DNA of 64,000 nucleotides from contig SJOL01008373.1 of NCBI GenBank assembly GCA_004794785.1, positions 56,056-120,055 on the forward strand, in the 5' to 3' direction. Source of the stretch: Opisthorchis felineus (taxonomy: Eukaryota; Platyhelminthes; Trematoda; Opisthorchiida; Opisthorchiidae). The notes below the pieces were generated by a model. It was not told the origin of the DNA. It made no database searches and worked only from the letters and a program-made list of their open reading frames with translations. Positions 1 through 12,325 of this stretch are shown piece by piece; position 1 is the stretch's first letter; each line of letters begins with the position of its first letter. A program made the translations under genes and the position numbers.

Positions 1-1900
1 CTTGGATGCACGACCGCCACTGACAGTGCGACTGGGCCATACCTGACATCGTCTCTAACCATTGATGTGTTCTGACTCTGGGTCCCCATCCAAGGAGACG
101 GTAATGAGCAGTTTGCCGGTAGTGGTTTTCACACTTCGCTGCCAAGTCACTGTTCGGCCTCCCTTGGCTCGCTTCCACCCTTCGCGTGGTTGAGCAAAAA
201 GGGCTCTTCGAGAAAATCGGTCAATTGCCATGTGACCAAGCAAGCACAACCTACGGAGTGTCATCGGTTCACTTGTCGTGGGCGAGTTATTTCTTTCGAA
301 GACCATTCGGCGTACTTCAGCACTACTTGTCCGGTGTTCCCACCAGATGCGGCCAATGCTCCGAAGACATCGACGGTCAAACGGTGAGTTTTTGAAGTCC
401 CCAGCGCAGAGGCTAGGTTTCTGACCCATATAATAATATGGGGCGCATCGCAGCATTGTTGACGCGACCCCTGACGGATAAGCTGATGTCATGCCTACGC
501 CACAGCTGATACAGGTTCACGAAAATTGCTCCGGCCTTCCCGATCCCGACGGAAATGCCGTCTTTGGCTAAATCACCGGGAATGATCCAAGTGCCCGGAT
601 TTGAGACAGCAGCTGGCCAACTGAATTGTTGTATGAAGTACCGTGTTGGATATTAGAGCCATTCTGGTCCCTGATAGTTTCGCTGACAAGGGGCTTCCGG
701 GACCAGTCAAACGGATCAAGCGCAATAGCCTTCGGAGGGTTCCAGCATTTTGTGCATCTTCTGTTTCTTGAGCCTTTCGGGTCCACCAAGCTCCCGGGTA
801 TGCACGGACACTCAGTTACACCTGGCGCGGGATGACGAGTCGGTTTGAGCTGTGGTTGCGAAAAGGAGAAATCTATCAGCAGACCTCCAGCAAAACCATG
901 GTCCTATCAGAGACCCAACTTTTGGATGAACCTAGCCGGGTTGTACGTCAAACGGAAAATCCGGCTTTGAGTAGCGCTCTGGGTATCTGTTCCCAGTGGT
1001 CGTTAATATCCGACATCGGACTATCCGGCACGCGTTAGAGAAACCGGTTAAGTAAAGTTTGTTTAGTTTATGAGATTACTAGGTTCTCAATGGATGAACA
1101 AGATATGCGCGCTTTCCGTAGACCTAAAAAACGCTGTGGAAAGCAACGCCAGAATAGTACATGGTCGGAGTAAACGCCGGTATTCCAGGAGCGGCAGGCC
1201 ATGATCGACTCGCCATCGGTAACTGATGGCAATATGGTCTATTTGGATTCGAGGCTGGTTTGTTATTGGGTACCACGTCGTCAAGCGATTCACGCTGTTC
1301 CGGGAATTGGTACTGCAAAGGAAGTCTGTGATCGGCACACAACTGAAGCAGGGGATCTCCGTTATCCATGCGTCTGGTGTCCAATCCAAGACGACCACCC
1401 AATCAGGCCTCAGCGACGCTTAGTCTACCTACCAGAGCGTTCACGTCACCAACAACGACAACGTCTGGGCTTTTATCCCGGCGTAAAAGAGTGTTTAGAG
1501 CGTCATAGCAAGTGTCCTTGGAAGATTCAGAGATAATCTTTTGGGGCGTAAGCAGACACGATAAACGGGGTGCGATGGATCTCACTTTCTCGAGATTCTT
1601 TCAGAGACGCTGCCAAACAAACCAAAGAGATGATCATCAACAGGCATATAGTCAAGTAGAAGCGCTTCCGCTCGATCGCTCAATACAATAACCGGGTATA
1701 TGCCAGAGTTGCACAGCCGGAACGTGTCAAATAGCGGGGGCATCAGTTCAATTACAATGCTTGCGCCCTGTATCCTTGTTCCTGAGACAGTATATCAATG
1801 CAGAGTGAATCCAGAGTCCGAGCGGGAGCCACTTATTGTTCTGCTTGTTCCAGTGTGCGAACATTAAAGGAATCTAAGTAAACCAGCTACTAGTGTGTGG
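1..1900 (-). mobile_element. RTE-clade non-LTR retrotransposon relic (endonuclease plus C-terminal part)
   Basis: Reading leftwards on the minus strand, 1800-1110 gives a degraded endonuclease-exonuclease-phosphatase domain. Landmarks are a GDVNALVGR-type catalytic stretch near 1440, then LLQLCADHRL and IDHIAISYRWR, in several frames. A linker resembling the RTE inter-domain region (SETIRDQNGS) lies at 789-568. From about 490 to 1 comes the familiar RTE C-terminus (FDRRCLRSIGRIWWEHR, then RRLCLLGHM and RRALFAQP). The RT core with its catalytic YADD is absent between the linker and the C-terminus, so the copy has an internal deletion as well as frameshifts and stops. It lies on the same strand as the CDK20 exons to its right and probably within that gene's third intron. 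Family recognition is strong; exact ends are not visible, and the 3' end runs off the window. Confidence 0.8.
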
Positions 1901-2340
1901 TCAGAAATGTTAATACGCACTGATAACAATCGTCCACCGAGATGCAATAATCACCGGAACCATCACTAACACCAAGCTCAGATTTTCATGGATGATGTTG
2001 GGAACGACAGGACCTTTGTGAAGCATCGAAGTGTGCAGTGCACGGCTTTTCAGGTAAAGAATTAGGTCGTGATCAACCCGTCCGATCAAAACATCCAATT
2101 TCGTGGGTGAAAACGGAGCACATCTGACGCTGATTCAGTAACCGTACGAAATGAGCAAACTGGGGGATCTATATAGATGAAATTGTGATGAAACAAATTA
2201 GGCTGAACATCCAAAGAAGTGTACCGCCCCGCATATGCAAAATAAACCATTGGCCAAGAACCTATTGTTTGGTCGACTAACGTAAATCGCGTGGGTACAC
2301 CCACGCGCATACAAAAAGCGTCAACAACGAAGAAACGTAC
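1901..2340 (-). other. Intron of the CDK20 gene (part)
   Basis: Sequence downstream, in gene sense, of the GTACGT donor at 2340-2335. I found no continuation of the kinase (no HRDLKP continuation, DFG or APE motif) between here and position 1. The next exons therefore lie outside the window or are too diverged to see. A 62-residue open frame at 2098-1910 has no recognisable domain. Confidence 0.5.
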
Positions 2341-2785
2341 GCGATGCATGATCCCATTTTCGTGCATCACCTCAACTCCACAAAGAAGCATTTGTAAATA
2401 GCTTTTAATCTGACTGTTGTTCATCGGGGCCTCGGAACTTCGTATAACCTCGGTAAGGTCCGTCATCATGTAATCGAACACGAGTACAAATCCAGTGCTG
2501 TGAGGAAACACCTCTCTCAGCCGGACAACGTATGGACTAATATCAAGGAACTGCAATGTCTTGATCTCTCTATACATTAGACGAAAGCAAATCTACCCAC
2601 CTTAGAGCAGTACTTCGAATCCCATTCGCTATCTTCCGGAGAGGTACTTTCTTTAAGGCCACATACTCGCCGCTCTATTGATAAATATACATGAAGAAAC
2701 TGGGTTATACCTCTATGTGTCTAGCTTTCAGTACTATGCCATGGGCACCCTCACCAATGCGTCCGACCACAGCATAGTTTTCCAT
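2341..2785 (-). CDS. CDK20: CDK20 (cell cycle-related kinase), first three exons, partial
   Basis: Three exons join in frame: 2785-2711, 2674-2601 and 2569-2341. They are separated by a 36-nt intron (2710-2675, GT...AG) and a 31-nt intron (2600-2570, GT...AG, splitting an Arg codon). The product starts MENYAVVGRIGEGAHGIV and has the glycine loop GEGAHG at about residue 10, VALKK with the ATP-binding lysine, the cyclin-binding-type helix RSTALREIK with the conserved Glu, the hinge FVLVFDYM, and QIKSYLQMLL before MHR. The third exon ends in phase 0 exactly before the catalytic Asp of HRDLKP. In known biology CDK20 activates CDK/MAK-type kinases and limits ciliary length. The match to animal CDK20 runs through all three exons without a gap, so I am confident. 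The C-terminal lobe is not in the window. Confidence 0.9.
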
Positions 2786-4320
2786 CTGTCACCAAGCGAC
2801 GGACGCAGCCAATGGAGTGTAAGAGACGGAATGTTCAGCGTTGCGATTGGATGACAGTTAGGTAGCCCTCCGTCATGACCTTGAGCCATGCAGCAGCACA
2901 CACGGGTGGTGTGTGCTGGAAACGATGCTTTTGTGAAATCATACACGACCTCAAAGAAGGAAGTGGAAAATAACTGATTGAGCGTGTCAGTAAATTTGAC
3001 ATCTTACAACCCAGCTGCCAGTGAAGTAACTATAAAGCTTACTTTTGTCGCAGTGAATTTTACTCTGTGGCATTCATAGAGGGTCTTCAAACATCAAATA
3101 TTCGGAGTGTAAGTGACTTGTCTCTACTGCCGCCTTATGGCGTCGAATATGCAGTCTGTGTCTCAACAATTCGGTGTTTGGTACGCAGGTGCCAGGCGAT
3201 TGCCCAGACCTCCTGGATCGAAGGGATCGGCTGTCGTCAGCTATCTGGGTTGCCACGCTTCACTTAACTGGACAGCATACAAGGCCGAACGTAGCGACGC
3301 TGCCCAATTCTACGGCGTAGAAAGTGTCATTAAACGGAAAGGTCACAATCATCCCACACAGCTTTAAACTCTGGCTTAGAGTTAGCGTATCAACTACCAG
3401 GGGTAATCTCCTCCACGCGCTCGTTGGTCGCATCGAAAAGGTGTTGCCGTAAAAAGATGCGTGTCTTCCCGCAAAAGCGAGCCCTCTTTATCGTTGCTTT
3501 TGGATGGGAGAAAAAGGAAATGCAACTAAATGCCTTCTGAGGAGTGATTAGGTTATGATTAAACCCCGGACCTTCGTCAGTAGCACAACGGGTAGAGATA
3601 AAAACACCGGGTACCTTCCGCGCTCCATGAATCAAAGACCTGTAGTCATCGTCCTGGCTAGTTATTGGCCACGTTCATCATACCAATGAGACGTCCGTTA
3701 TACAGAACGAGCAGCTTGGTAGGCGTTCTCCAGCGGCCATCCAACTTGTATGCCGCAGAGCATCATGAAATTTCCTTGCGTCTATCAAAAGATGGAATTT
3801 GCATCGTCCTACTGACACTGTACGCCCTTCGTGCAGTCTTCCTGACTGGCAGTTGGAAGGACATGTTGGAAAACAGTAAGATATTAAAATTCCTCCTCGT
3901 GCCCAAAGTGGATGTTGTCCCTTGTATTCCGACGACATGCTTCAAGGAAACATTTGGAACTCGCTTGCGTCAGACTTCCAGAAATTGATATCGTCAGCGG
4001 AGAGGGGGGGTTAGGCCAACAATGGCGTCCGAAAGATCGTTGCTATGGCTTTTAAATCCGAGATGCCCGAAAAGTGAATCCATATTGACTCCCAACTTTA
4101 TTGTTTAGGGGGATGAATAAGTCGGGCCGATTTTGCCCCGGAAATGTTTGGGATATCATTATCCCCAAAGACCATTTACTTCTCGGTTCAGGGCCAAATT
4201 TATTTTCCAAATTTGAATCTCCTGCCTTTTCCGCCATGTTGCGCTACGTTCTAAAACACATAACTACGGAAGAATAAAACCATCCACTCAGAGTATTCCA
4301 GGGCAATGGATCTCCAAGGA
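2786..4320. other. No gene recognised; upstream of CDK20
   Basis: Contains the CDK20 5' flank (promoter expected just right of 2785, no clear TATA element seen) and open frames without known domains: plus 3113-3367 (84 aa), plus 3665-3988 (107 aa), minus 3635-3390. A stretch at 3600-3546 read on the minus strand looks weakly like the 3' half of a tRNA (GGGGTTTAATC, B-box-like). It may be an old SINE, but I could not support it further. Confidence 0.4.
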
Positions 4321-5375
4321 ATTTAATAATAATAACAATGTTTATTCCCAGCTGGTGGGCGGCACACCGTCAGGCATGATCATAATGTCGCAGCCAGAAT
4401 AAAGTCATGACAGGGGGTTGTGGGTACACGGAGTCACGGATTCACGGATTGATACACAGGATCGAGGCTTTTGCCCAAGTTTCCCGGGTCGGTTGTGTTT
4501 TTGTCGTTCTGCGGTTGTCGTTCACCTGAAAGGCACAAGCGAAAAAAGGGTGTAGCACTGCTCTTTAAGTTCTCAGCGCGGGGCAGTATGTTTGCCAGCA
4601 CGAGGACTCGCATAGAAAAGTGTCTAGTAGTGCTTTGAAATGGGTTCTAGAAGGAGCGTGGACAACCGTCGGAGGAAGGTTATTCCACGCAGCTACTGCA
4701 CGAAATGAGAAAAAATTTTGCCTAATAAAAGTGTTCGCTCTGAGCTTGAAAATCTTCTTACCATGTCCCCGCCGTGTGTTTGCTGGCTCAACGATGAAAA
4801 ACCTGTTGGCCAAACCTTGTTCAAACAGGGCATAAGTAAGAATTAGGTCTCCTCGGAGGCGGCGATATTCGAGGGGAAAGAGGTCAAACGCCGCGAGACG
4901 CATTTCGTAGTCCACGGATTTAAGGCCGGCAACCATTTCCGTAGCAGCTCGCTGGACACGCTCAGTGAGGGTTACGTCCTTCGTGCGCCCTGAGTAGACA
5001 ACTTGGTTGGCGTATTCAAGAAGCGGTCTGACGTAGGCCCCATAGAGTATTTGGAAGTCCATGCGAGTAATACGGGGGAAGGTGCGCCTAATCATTCGTA
5101 GAACGGCGAATGCCTTTTGGGCCGATTTCTCATGGTGCAGTGAGAAGGACATGTTTGAAGAGAGCCAGATACCCAAATCCTTTTTGGTATCTATCTTCGT
5201 GATGTCTTCTGGACCATTCTCACCATGCACGACATAGGCGTTCGCTGAGTCTCCTCCAAATGACATATGGACGCACTTCTCGTCATTTAGAGGAAGGTGC
5301 CAGTCCAACGACCACTGTTTTGCAGCGTCTACATCCAGAAGGTCTACAACAGAAGGTTGCGTGGAAAAGGGGCAG
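4321..5375 (-). mobile_element. CR1-like non-LTR retrotransposon, 5'-truncated (RT C-terminal part and 3' tail)
   Basis: An uninterrupted minus-strand reading frame (5370-4565) encodes the region after the RT palm of a CR1/jockey-type element. It shows [54 protein letters not shown] and a C-terminal [13 protein letters not shown]. After the stop at 4565 there is a 3' UTR of about 240 bp ending in an AATAAACA signal and a (TTA)n-type tail at 4335-4321, as is usual for this group. The frame is closed by a TGA just right of 5370 and no palm motifs follow, so the copy is 5'-truncated. It is the best preserved RT fragment in the window. A sister fragment lies at 20206-20650 in the opposite orientation. 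Confidence 0.85.
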
Positions 5376-5404
5376 CGTCACAAGCAGTGGGCATTATCCG
5401 ATGT

Positions 5405-8400
5405 GATAACAATAATAATAGGTTTATTTCCCAACCTGTAGGGAACATGCCGATTGAGGCCTGATCGGGTCGTCACAGCATGAACGCGGCAGGTAACAAC
5501 ACAGCGGGCATGCTTATTACGTGAAAAGTCACCGCAGTTGGGGGACACGGAAAAAAGACGACAATGCACATGAGGTATGACAGGTCCAAAGGTGAAACCT
5601 GCTGACCTGAACTAAAACCGAAAACCGTTGCTGGCCATGAGTGGTCTTGGGCGGTCGAGTAAATGGCTAGGGTCACAAAATGCAAAATGGAGATGGAGAT
5701 CAAAGAATTCGATCTGGAGACAAATGGCAAGTTTTGTCTCAGAAATATGGCTTAAATCGAAACTGAGTAGACTCACTGGTGTCACTGTCGTAAGGGGGTC
5801 AGGGTAGTTTTGATGGGAAGATAGTGCCAACGCATAGGGCAGATCGACCACCGTAAGTGAAATTGAACTTGTGGAGGAGGCAAACCAAAATTGCGGCAGG
5901 AAACTAGGTTGGTTAAATCCAAACGTCATGTTCTGCAGTTTAGAACGAGGCGGTTGGGGCCGGGTGAAAAAGTTTTTTGTGGTTGCGATTACAGGCTCGA
6001 GTGCGCGACAGGCTGCGGTCGATATTCTGAAGAAAGTAGTTGCAAGAGTGCCATCAGACTGGGTACGGCAGTGTCATGCCATCATTGCACTGACATACTT
6101 CGGTTTCTGGACAGCACCGTAACGGTTGTCAAGGTTGCCGCAATCGGACAGGGGATACGCATTTCCGTGGCAGCTTAACCTGGGTTAGACGAGGAGATTG
6201 ACACAGGTAGAGTCAGGTTAATATAGAGTCACTGTTAATTTCGATTCAGTTGGAGGACCATGTGAGTGTAGAGCGCGGACTGGCCAGATTGAATGAATAA
6301 CGGTTGTACGGGGCGTTTGCGCAACTACAACCGAAGTTTGAAGCTTGGGAAATGGGGGAATGAGGAAGGAAGAAGGAATGGGATGAGAGCAGTAGCGTCT
6401 GCTGAGTGCCAGGAGGCATCAGATAAAAAGGGGTCCAATGGAAAAAATCTAAAAGCGGATGACAGCAAGCTAAGTGAACCCGGGAAAGGGTGGATTTTGT
6501 TGGCTCACCTAGAAACCAAGTACAAGCTGGGCCAGAGTAAGTGCTTAGTTTAGGGAAGGTAAGGAATTAGCCGCCGAGGCAGGGAGGCTAGCCGTTGGAT
6601 TAGTTGGAACAGGCGATTACATTGAGGTAGATTTTAGCTCAGCAAAAACAAAAATCCAATCACAGGGTCGCCGTTGTGCAAAAGAAGCGTTAATGTAAAC
6701 GGGGACAGCAGATAAATAATAAGCGGTTGGGCAACAGCCTCCAAGATAGTGAGTAAGAACCGTAGTTTAATTGTAATCTACTACTATGTCAACTCAACAG
6801 GAAGGTAAGATTATGGGTCGTTTGTCACCGAGTTACTGCTGGCATCTCCAAGAAACGAATGATGCATGGCAAAAAACAGCCATTAGGCACTGGCTGTGAC
6901 TGCTAATAATCGGGAAGTAATAAAGGATTTGCGTTTTATGTGTATATGATATCTTCAGAGAACAAAAGGGAAGAACGTGTGCGGTATGTCTGGGTGAGAA
7001 AGTGGACTTGGGTGGTGCGGCCCAACTAAGACGACGGTGGCAACTCCTTGCACGTCGATGTCAGCAGTGAGCCTCGCACGACGCCTTGAGGCTACCCCAT
7101 GCATGTATTTTTTTAAACAAAACGAAAGGACTGCTGTCATTCGCTTGTATTTCTTGGTGTTGCCAGACAAGCGACAACCGGGACAAGTCCAGTCTAGTTA
7201 CAGACAAAGAACAACGGTGCTCTCTTATGATTTTCCCTAATTAAAGGCCAGATTCAGAACCACCGGCGATGGGCGATGCACCCATGCTACTGGAGGGTGG
7301 CGAGTATACGAACGCACCATGGTCCAACGTAACAGGGCGACCCTCCCTGCAGAGCGTACCCATCCACCACACGAGGTTTTCATCCCTCGTGCATGCTACC
7401 AGATCTGCAGGGTGACAAGCCACCAAGCAGTCATAATTGCGGTTTGTGCATTAATAAATAGCTCCAGCTACCAGATATTTTCTCCGGTCCGGGGGAAGCC
7501 AGACCAATAAAACAGCTCAGTCATTTCGAACAGGCAAAAAACAAACAACCACTGAAAGAGGCAAGTCGTGGAGGCAAATGGAACGACAGCTACCTTTTGG
7601 GCCATGGGAGTAGAATGGAGATGTTCAGAGCCTGTGTACTACGGCTAAACGACGACGAAGCATTGATGTGCACCGCCATATCAAGTAGAGGCGCACCACA
7701 GTGTTATGTGTATGTGTGAATGAGTGGGCTGTGGAAACAAAAAAGTATTTCATTCATTGGGCGTCTTCAGACCCGCTATTTGGTGTGCGTGCACCGCATG
7801 TGATCAGAGGATGCGGAATGGTTCTGAACAGTGAGGAAATTAGGCTTCGGTTTGCTAAGGTTAGTTAAATCTAGTCAAAGCAAAGCACCAGACATTAAAT
7901 AGAGCTGGCAGAGTTATTCAGGGACGGGACCAGGCTTGAAAGAACCAGGAATAATTTGGCTGGGCATAGAAGACTAAGGCCTGGGGTAAGGAAATACAAC
8001 GAGGTCAGCGAAGACGGGCATGAAGACAATTGTGATGGCAGGCGCAAGACACTGCAACACAACTACGCCTCAGAGGGCAGGTGCATACGTAGTCCCAGGA
8101 GGTGAAAGTCTGCATAAGATATAGATAATATGGTGATATATGGACAAGAACACTTGGGAGGGTAGTTGTCTCACTTGCGGGATAACGTTAAGGGATTCAA
8201 GCTGGCGAATGTACATGCTAGGACCAAGTGATAAGACAGTTGGGGTGAGAGCGCAAATTAGAGGGGCTTAGGGCCTGTTTCAAAGAAAGCGTCTAGTGTA
8301 AGCTGTGGTTCGAAATGATTCTCGGCTTCCTCAATGGAAAGGTAAGAATCGGGAGACCCTCAAAAGCTTACATGAGATGACATAGTGCGGATATGGGAGG

Positions 8401-8442
8401 GGAGCTTGTTCCATAGGTTGGAATACAGGCAAAGGAAAAGTT
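5405..8442 (-). other. Non-coding 3' region of the long CR1-like element
   Basis: About 3 kb downstream of the ORF2 stop. The minus strand is pyrimidine-rich, with many CT-rich runs on the complement of AG-rich plus sequence. No domain is recognisable in any frame. The minus frames at 5929-5612 and 5730-5473 are open mainly because of this composition. The left end (5405-5440) has the tail and AATAAA-like signal used here as the element boundary. Confidence 0.5.
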
Positions 8443-11436
8443 TTATCTAAAGACAGTTCGACAGGTCGACAATGGGAGCAAAAACCCAGAGTCGCGGATA
8501 TTGTAGGGAGGGCAGGAAGAAAATTCAGGACAGCAGTCAGCTATGTAAGCCCGTCGGTAGATTAGGCGATGCAGAGGGCCTAGGTTCAACCTAATGCGCC
8601 TCAGCCATAAAGGATCAAACCCAAGTGGCAAACAGTGAAGACGATACGACAGTGTGGATGACGCCGGAAAGAAGGACTTAGGTGAACGAGCGCCGCACGT
8701 TTTCCACAGCATTCCGGCATGCCTGCGAGTACTGTGAGGTGAATCCGGGACTGTATTCAAGAAGGGGTCTTACAAACTGCTTAAAGATGGCAATTAAACG
8801 TGACTTATTGTGGAAGGATCGGCGAATGAAGGCACAGAGCTTGCGGGCTTTAGCCACTCTGTTCCAAGCATGTTGGGAAAAAATAAACGCACAGGGCTAC
8901 CTAAAACCTAGGTCTCTCACTTCGGGAAGAGTAAGGATCGAGAGTCCACTAAGAATAAGCATCCCAGGAAGAATCTGGAATCGATGTGAGAGGGCTTGGC
9001 ATTTTGGAACGGCGAAAGAAAGACAGGAGTTAGAGGACCAGAGGGATAAGGAATTCAGATCAGACTGAATGTTAGCAAGAGTGGAAACAGAGTCACTGGC
9101 CTTCAACGTGTAGGCTACCTTAATATCAGTAGCGAACAGGAAAGGGGAACCATGGATGATCGAATCACTGACATTATTAATATATAGTAAGAAAAGTAGG
9201 GGGCCAAGCACGCTACCCTGAATAACTCCACTGGTGATGGGAAGGGGTGATGAGGAGGGAGCCCCGATCTCGGTGACCTGGGTCCTCCCGGTGAGGTAAG
9301 AATTGAACCGTCCCAGTGGCGGGCCACCAATGCCCGTAGATCGTAATTTGTTGAGGAGTGCATCGTGGAGGACTTGGTCAAACGCCTCGCAAATATCAAG
9401 ATAGATAAGAATAATACTCAGCCCGGCATCGTAGGCTGACGAAATATGATGACCGAAATCAACCTGACATGTGTTAGTTAACCGCCGTGCCACAAACCCA
9501 TACCGCCAATTATTAAGGGTCTTGGTGGTGAGCAGGTAATCCATGACGGGGACTTTGATTAGGCGCTCAAAGGTACGGGAGAGCAAGCAGGTATGGTGGA
9601 TGCCACGATAGCTAGCTGGAGCAGTTCGTGGACCTAACCTACAGTGTGGTACAGTGGTGGAGTACTTCCACTGACTTGGAATTGTGCCGGTGATAAGGGA
9701 GATATTGAAGAGATTAAGGATGAGGGTGGGAATGTCCGGGCCACCAGCTTTTAGGAGGAGCGAAGGGATACCGCCAGTGCCTGGGGGATTGGAGTCTCTA
9801 AGGCGGACGAATGAGGATGTTAAGTCAGACAAAGTAACCGAGGGTGTGCAAAAGGTAGGGCTTGTCTCGTCAACAGATGTCATCATTTCGGCACCAGGTG
9901 TGGAGCACTGAGTAGATAGAGTCAATGCGGAGGGAACATAGCAGCTGGCAAAATAAGAGTTTAGGGATTCTACAATATCAGCAGGGTAGGAAAGAGGCTT
10001 TCCATCAGCGGCCGCAATAATTGGAATTGCAGATGAATTAGAGAAGCAGCGCCTGTGGAAAAGGCGCCCCAGCATCTTAGATTGAAGATAAGGGGCTACG
10101 GCGGTAGATTCCTGGCGCTTTTCAAGAGCTATTCCGGCCGTGGTAATCTCAGACATGAGTTCGTTGATTGGAATAAGGAGCGAGAGATTATGGGATTCGC
10201 GGAAGAGCCTGCGATACTTCTTAAGTTTATGGCCTAGAGCGGATAATCGTCTGGCTGGACGACAACCAGAGACGGGAAGCTCTTGTGGGAACAACTAGAC
10301 AGAGTGATGACGGCACATTGCCGCAAAAAAATGATGGCCACGCTTTGCGTGTCAAGAGAAAGAAAGTACTCGTCCCAGGTTTTGTGGCGCAACGAGACTG
10401 CATAGGCTTCAAGGACGCTAGGGGAAATAGAGGAGGAGCTGAAGGGGGAGAGGAGTAGGTTGTGTACTTGTCCAGCTGCAAGTGACAATAGGGTGGTCGC
10501 TGTCAGGGAACTTCGGGCCAACTGCAGCGGTGGGACACAGACAACCATTGACAAAGGCAATGCCCAGTGTGCGGGGACCACGTGATGGCTGCCTTACGGA
10601 CTGGGACCAGCCTTCGACATCAAGTTGGGCAAGCAGAGGCGAAAAGCGCAAAGAGGATTTTTGTAGAGACCAAGAGATCACAAGAAGGTTGAGATCACCA
10701 ACGAATAATTTGTTTGGGTGAGGTAGAGCTTGGGTGTGGAAAAGAAGCCTGGATATTTGGTTAATCGAGTTAGCTGAATGTGAAGGTGGGATGTATAAAC
10801 ACCCGAGGATGAACGGCGGGCTAGCCCGATAGGCAGAAAGCCAAACGGAATCTGGGGTATCCGTCAGTAGCGGATCGTCAGTGGGGGAGACTTCCATTTC
10901 AGTTCTGGAGCTTATGAGGCAACTACCACAACGGCGGTGGTAACGATCGGAAAGGAAGATAGTGTATCCGGGAAGGGATATAAGGATATCGGGCGTGCTA
11001 GGAGAGAGCCACGTCTCAGTGATGCATATGAAGGTTGGACAAGCTATAGTGGGGATAGCTTGGATGTACTGCAATTTAGGTAAGAGAGAACGGATGTTGA
11101 TTAGAAGGACAGAAATATTACTAGCGGGATCAGAGGAGGTGGGTGGGGTAGCTAGTAAAAAGTTGGTAAGCCTGGGGATGGTAGTATAGAACGCAATAGG
11201 GACAGGGGACTCGGGAGTGAGGTATGGGCAATTAAAAATGTGTGAGAATAAAGTGCTGGGACGTACACTGATTGGTACGGAGACAGCGATTGGGTGGCGG
11301 TGCAGGCCACGGGGCTCCGTGAACAAAGAGTTACAGGTCGGGTAGAGTAATCACTTATAACATTGCCATCAGCAGCACCAGAGAATGGTAACACATGTGG
11401 CAGTTGAACAGTAGTAGCGGGATTCAGGTCACGCAA
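8443..11436 (-). pseudogene. CR1-like ORF2: AP endonuclease and reverse transcriptase, frameshifted
   Basis: The endonuclease occupies about 11326-10480, with NIRSLLPKL, ITETWLSP, GYTIFLSDRYHRR, VGDLN and a terminal SDHPIV, that is, the ordered EEP motifs including the catalytic SDH. The RT follows in another frame at 10294-8897. It has motif A YLDICEAFDQV (about 9400), motif B SGVIQGSVLGPLLF (about 9220) and motif C FATDIKVAY (about 9130). Motif C should read FADD, so one catalytic Asp is replaced by Thr. The C-terminal part, with PLWLRRIRLNLGPLHRLIYR, is in a third frame at 8760-8443. Frame changes near 11.3, 10.5, 10.3 and 8.9 kb show that the gene is dead, but the motifs remain easy to read. 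The first codons overlap the end of ORF1. Confidence 0.85.
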
Positions 11437-11561
11437 GATGGATGGGCGGGCGCAGTGTTCAAGAAAGAGGAAATGAGAGGGTGCGACAGGGGCACAAAAG
11501 GGCAGGAGGATCTGTCTTGTAGCGCCTTCAGCATCAACTCGTTGGGGGCGGAGGGTACGGG

Positions 11562-11869
11562 TGTAAAGGTGAATACTACTGATGAGGCATGCGAGTGGTA
11601 TGTGTGTTCTCGTAACTCCGCCTTGATCTAATGGAAGGTGGGATTTGTTAAAGAATTTGCGGAACTACTTTGCAGTTTTCGCTTGCAATTGTGTGATAGT
11701 CAATGAATATCCAAGAGAGTTCAAGAAGACGCGTTCGAGAAGAAGACGGATATTCAGTTTCTAAAAACAACGCGCGAATGAGAGTGACTTTCCTGTCCAA
11801 CAGTCCGTAGTTGTTTAGTTGGCGTTTTTCTAATAAACCACTCCGAGGCAAAGGGCTTTCCTCCTTACA
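11562..11869 (+). repeat. 5' long terminal repeat
   Basis: Canonical TG...CA ends; pairs with the copy at 13659-13966. An AATAAA signal occurs near 11832, about 30 bp before the LTR end, in the same place as in the 3' copy. Confidence 0.92.
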
Positions 11870-11871
11870 TT

Positions 11872-11888
11872 TGGTGCCGTCGCCAGGA
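11872..11888 (+). other. Probable tRNA primer-binding site
   Basis: TGGTGCCGTCGCCAGG starts two bases after the 5' LTR and begins with TGG, the complement of a tRNA CCA end. The primer tRNA was not identified. Confidence 0.6.
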
Positions 11889-11893
11889 TAAGG

Positions 11894-12325
11894 TTGAAGA
11901 TCCTTTGGCCACAACCTTTTGAGGATGGTGTTGTGCGGGCCTTCCTGGAGGACTTCGAGGATGTTGCGGAGGCGGCCGGACTGGAGGCCGATAGGGGTAA
12001 GTTGGCGACCCTCCTCAGAGGCCGGGAGAAGGCGGCCATGGATGCGGCCAGAAGGGGATCCTGGAAGATGGACTGGGCCGCCGCGAAGGAAGCTCTTGCA
12101 GCGGAGTTCGGCACGCCGGCCGACCGCCAGGAGGCTATGGGGCGGTTTAAGACGGCCAGCATGGGACCTGGATTGGACCCGACGGTGTTCCTCTCCAGCC
12201 TGCAGCAGTTGTTGGATCGGGCCTTGCCGGAGCTGGACGGAGTATCGCGCCAGCAGTTGCTGTCTGACCGGTTCGCTGAAGGAGTGCAGCCTGCGATTCG
12301 TGCCCAGTTGCGATTAGTGCAGTGA
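11894..12325 (+). CDS. Gag fragment of the Ty3/gypsy element
   Basis: A 143-residue frame starts right after the primer-binding site. It is Ala/Glu/Leu-rich and helical in character (AFLEDFEDVAEAAGL, WAAAKEALAAEFGTPADRQ, LLDRALPELDGVSRQQLLS), as in Ty3/gypsy capsid regions. GC is clearly higher than in the surroundings. It stops at a TGA at 12323-12325 and no CCHC zinc knuckle follows, although gypsy Gag normally ends in one. The nucleocapsid part therefore seems deleted, and the protease frame begins immediately. Function by family: capsid formation. I am fairly sure of the assignment because of its position between the LTR and the protease. Confidence 0.7.
   Translation: MKILWPQPFEDGVVRAFLEDFEDVAEAAGLEADRGKLATLLRGREKAAMDAARRGSWKMDWAAAKEALAAEFGTPADRQEAMGRFKTASMGPGLDPTVFLSSLQQLLDRALPELDGVSRQQLLSDRFAEGVQPAIRAQLRLVQ

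Noticed and set aside
1201..1536. Plus-strand 111-codon frame
   Set aside because: Antisense shadow of the RTE endonuclease.
3546..3635. tRNA-3'-half-like sequence on the minus strand
   Set aside because: Only a B-box-like GGGGTTTAATC is convincing. No A box or cloverleaf could be drawn, so it is not listed as a feature.
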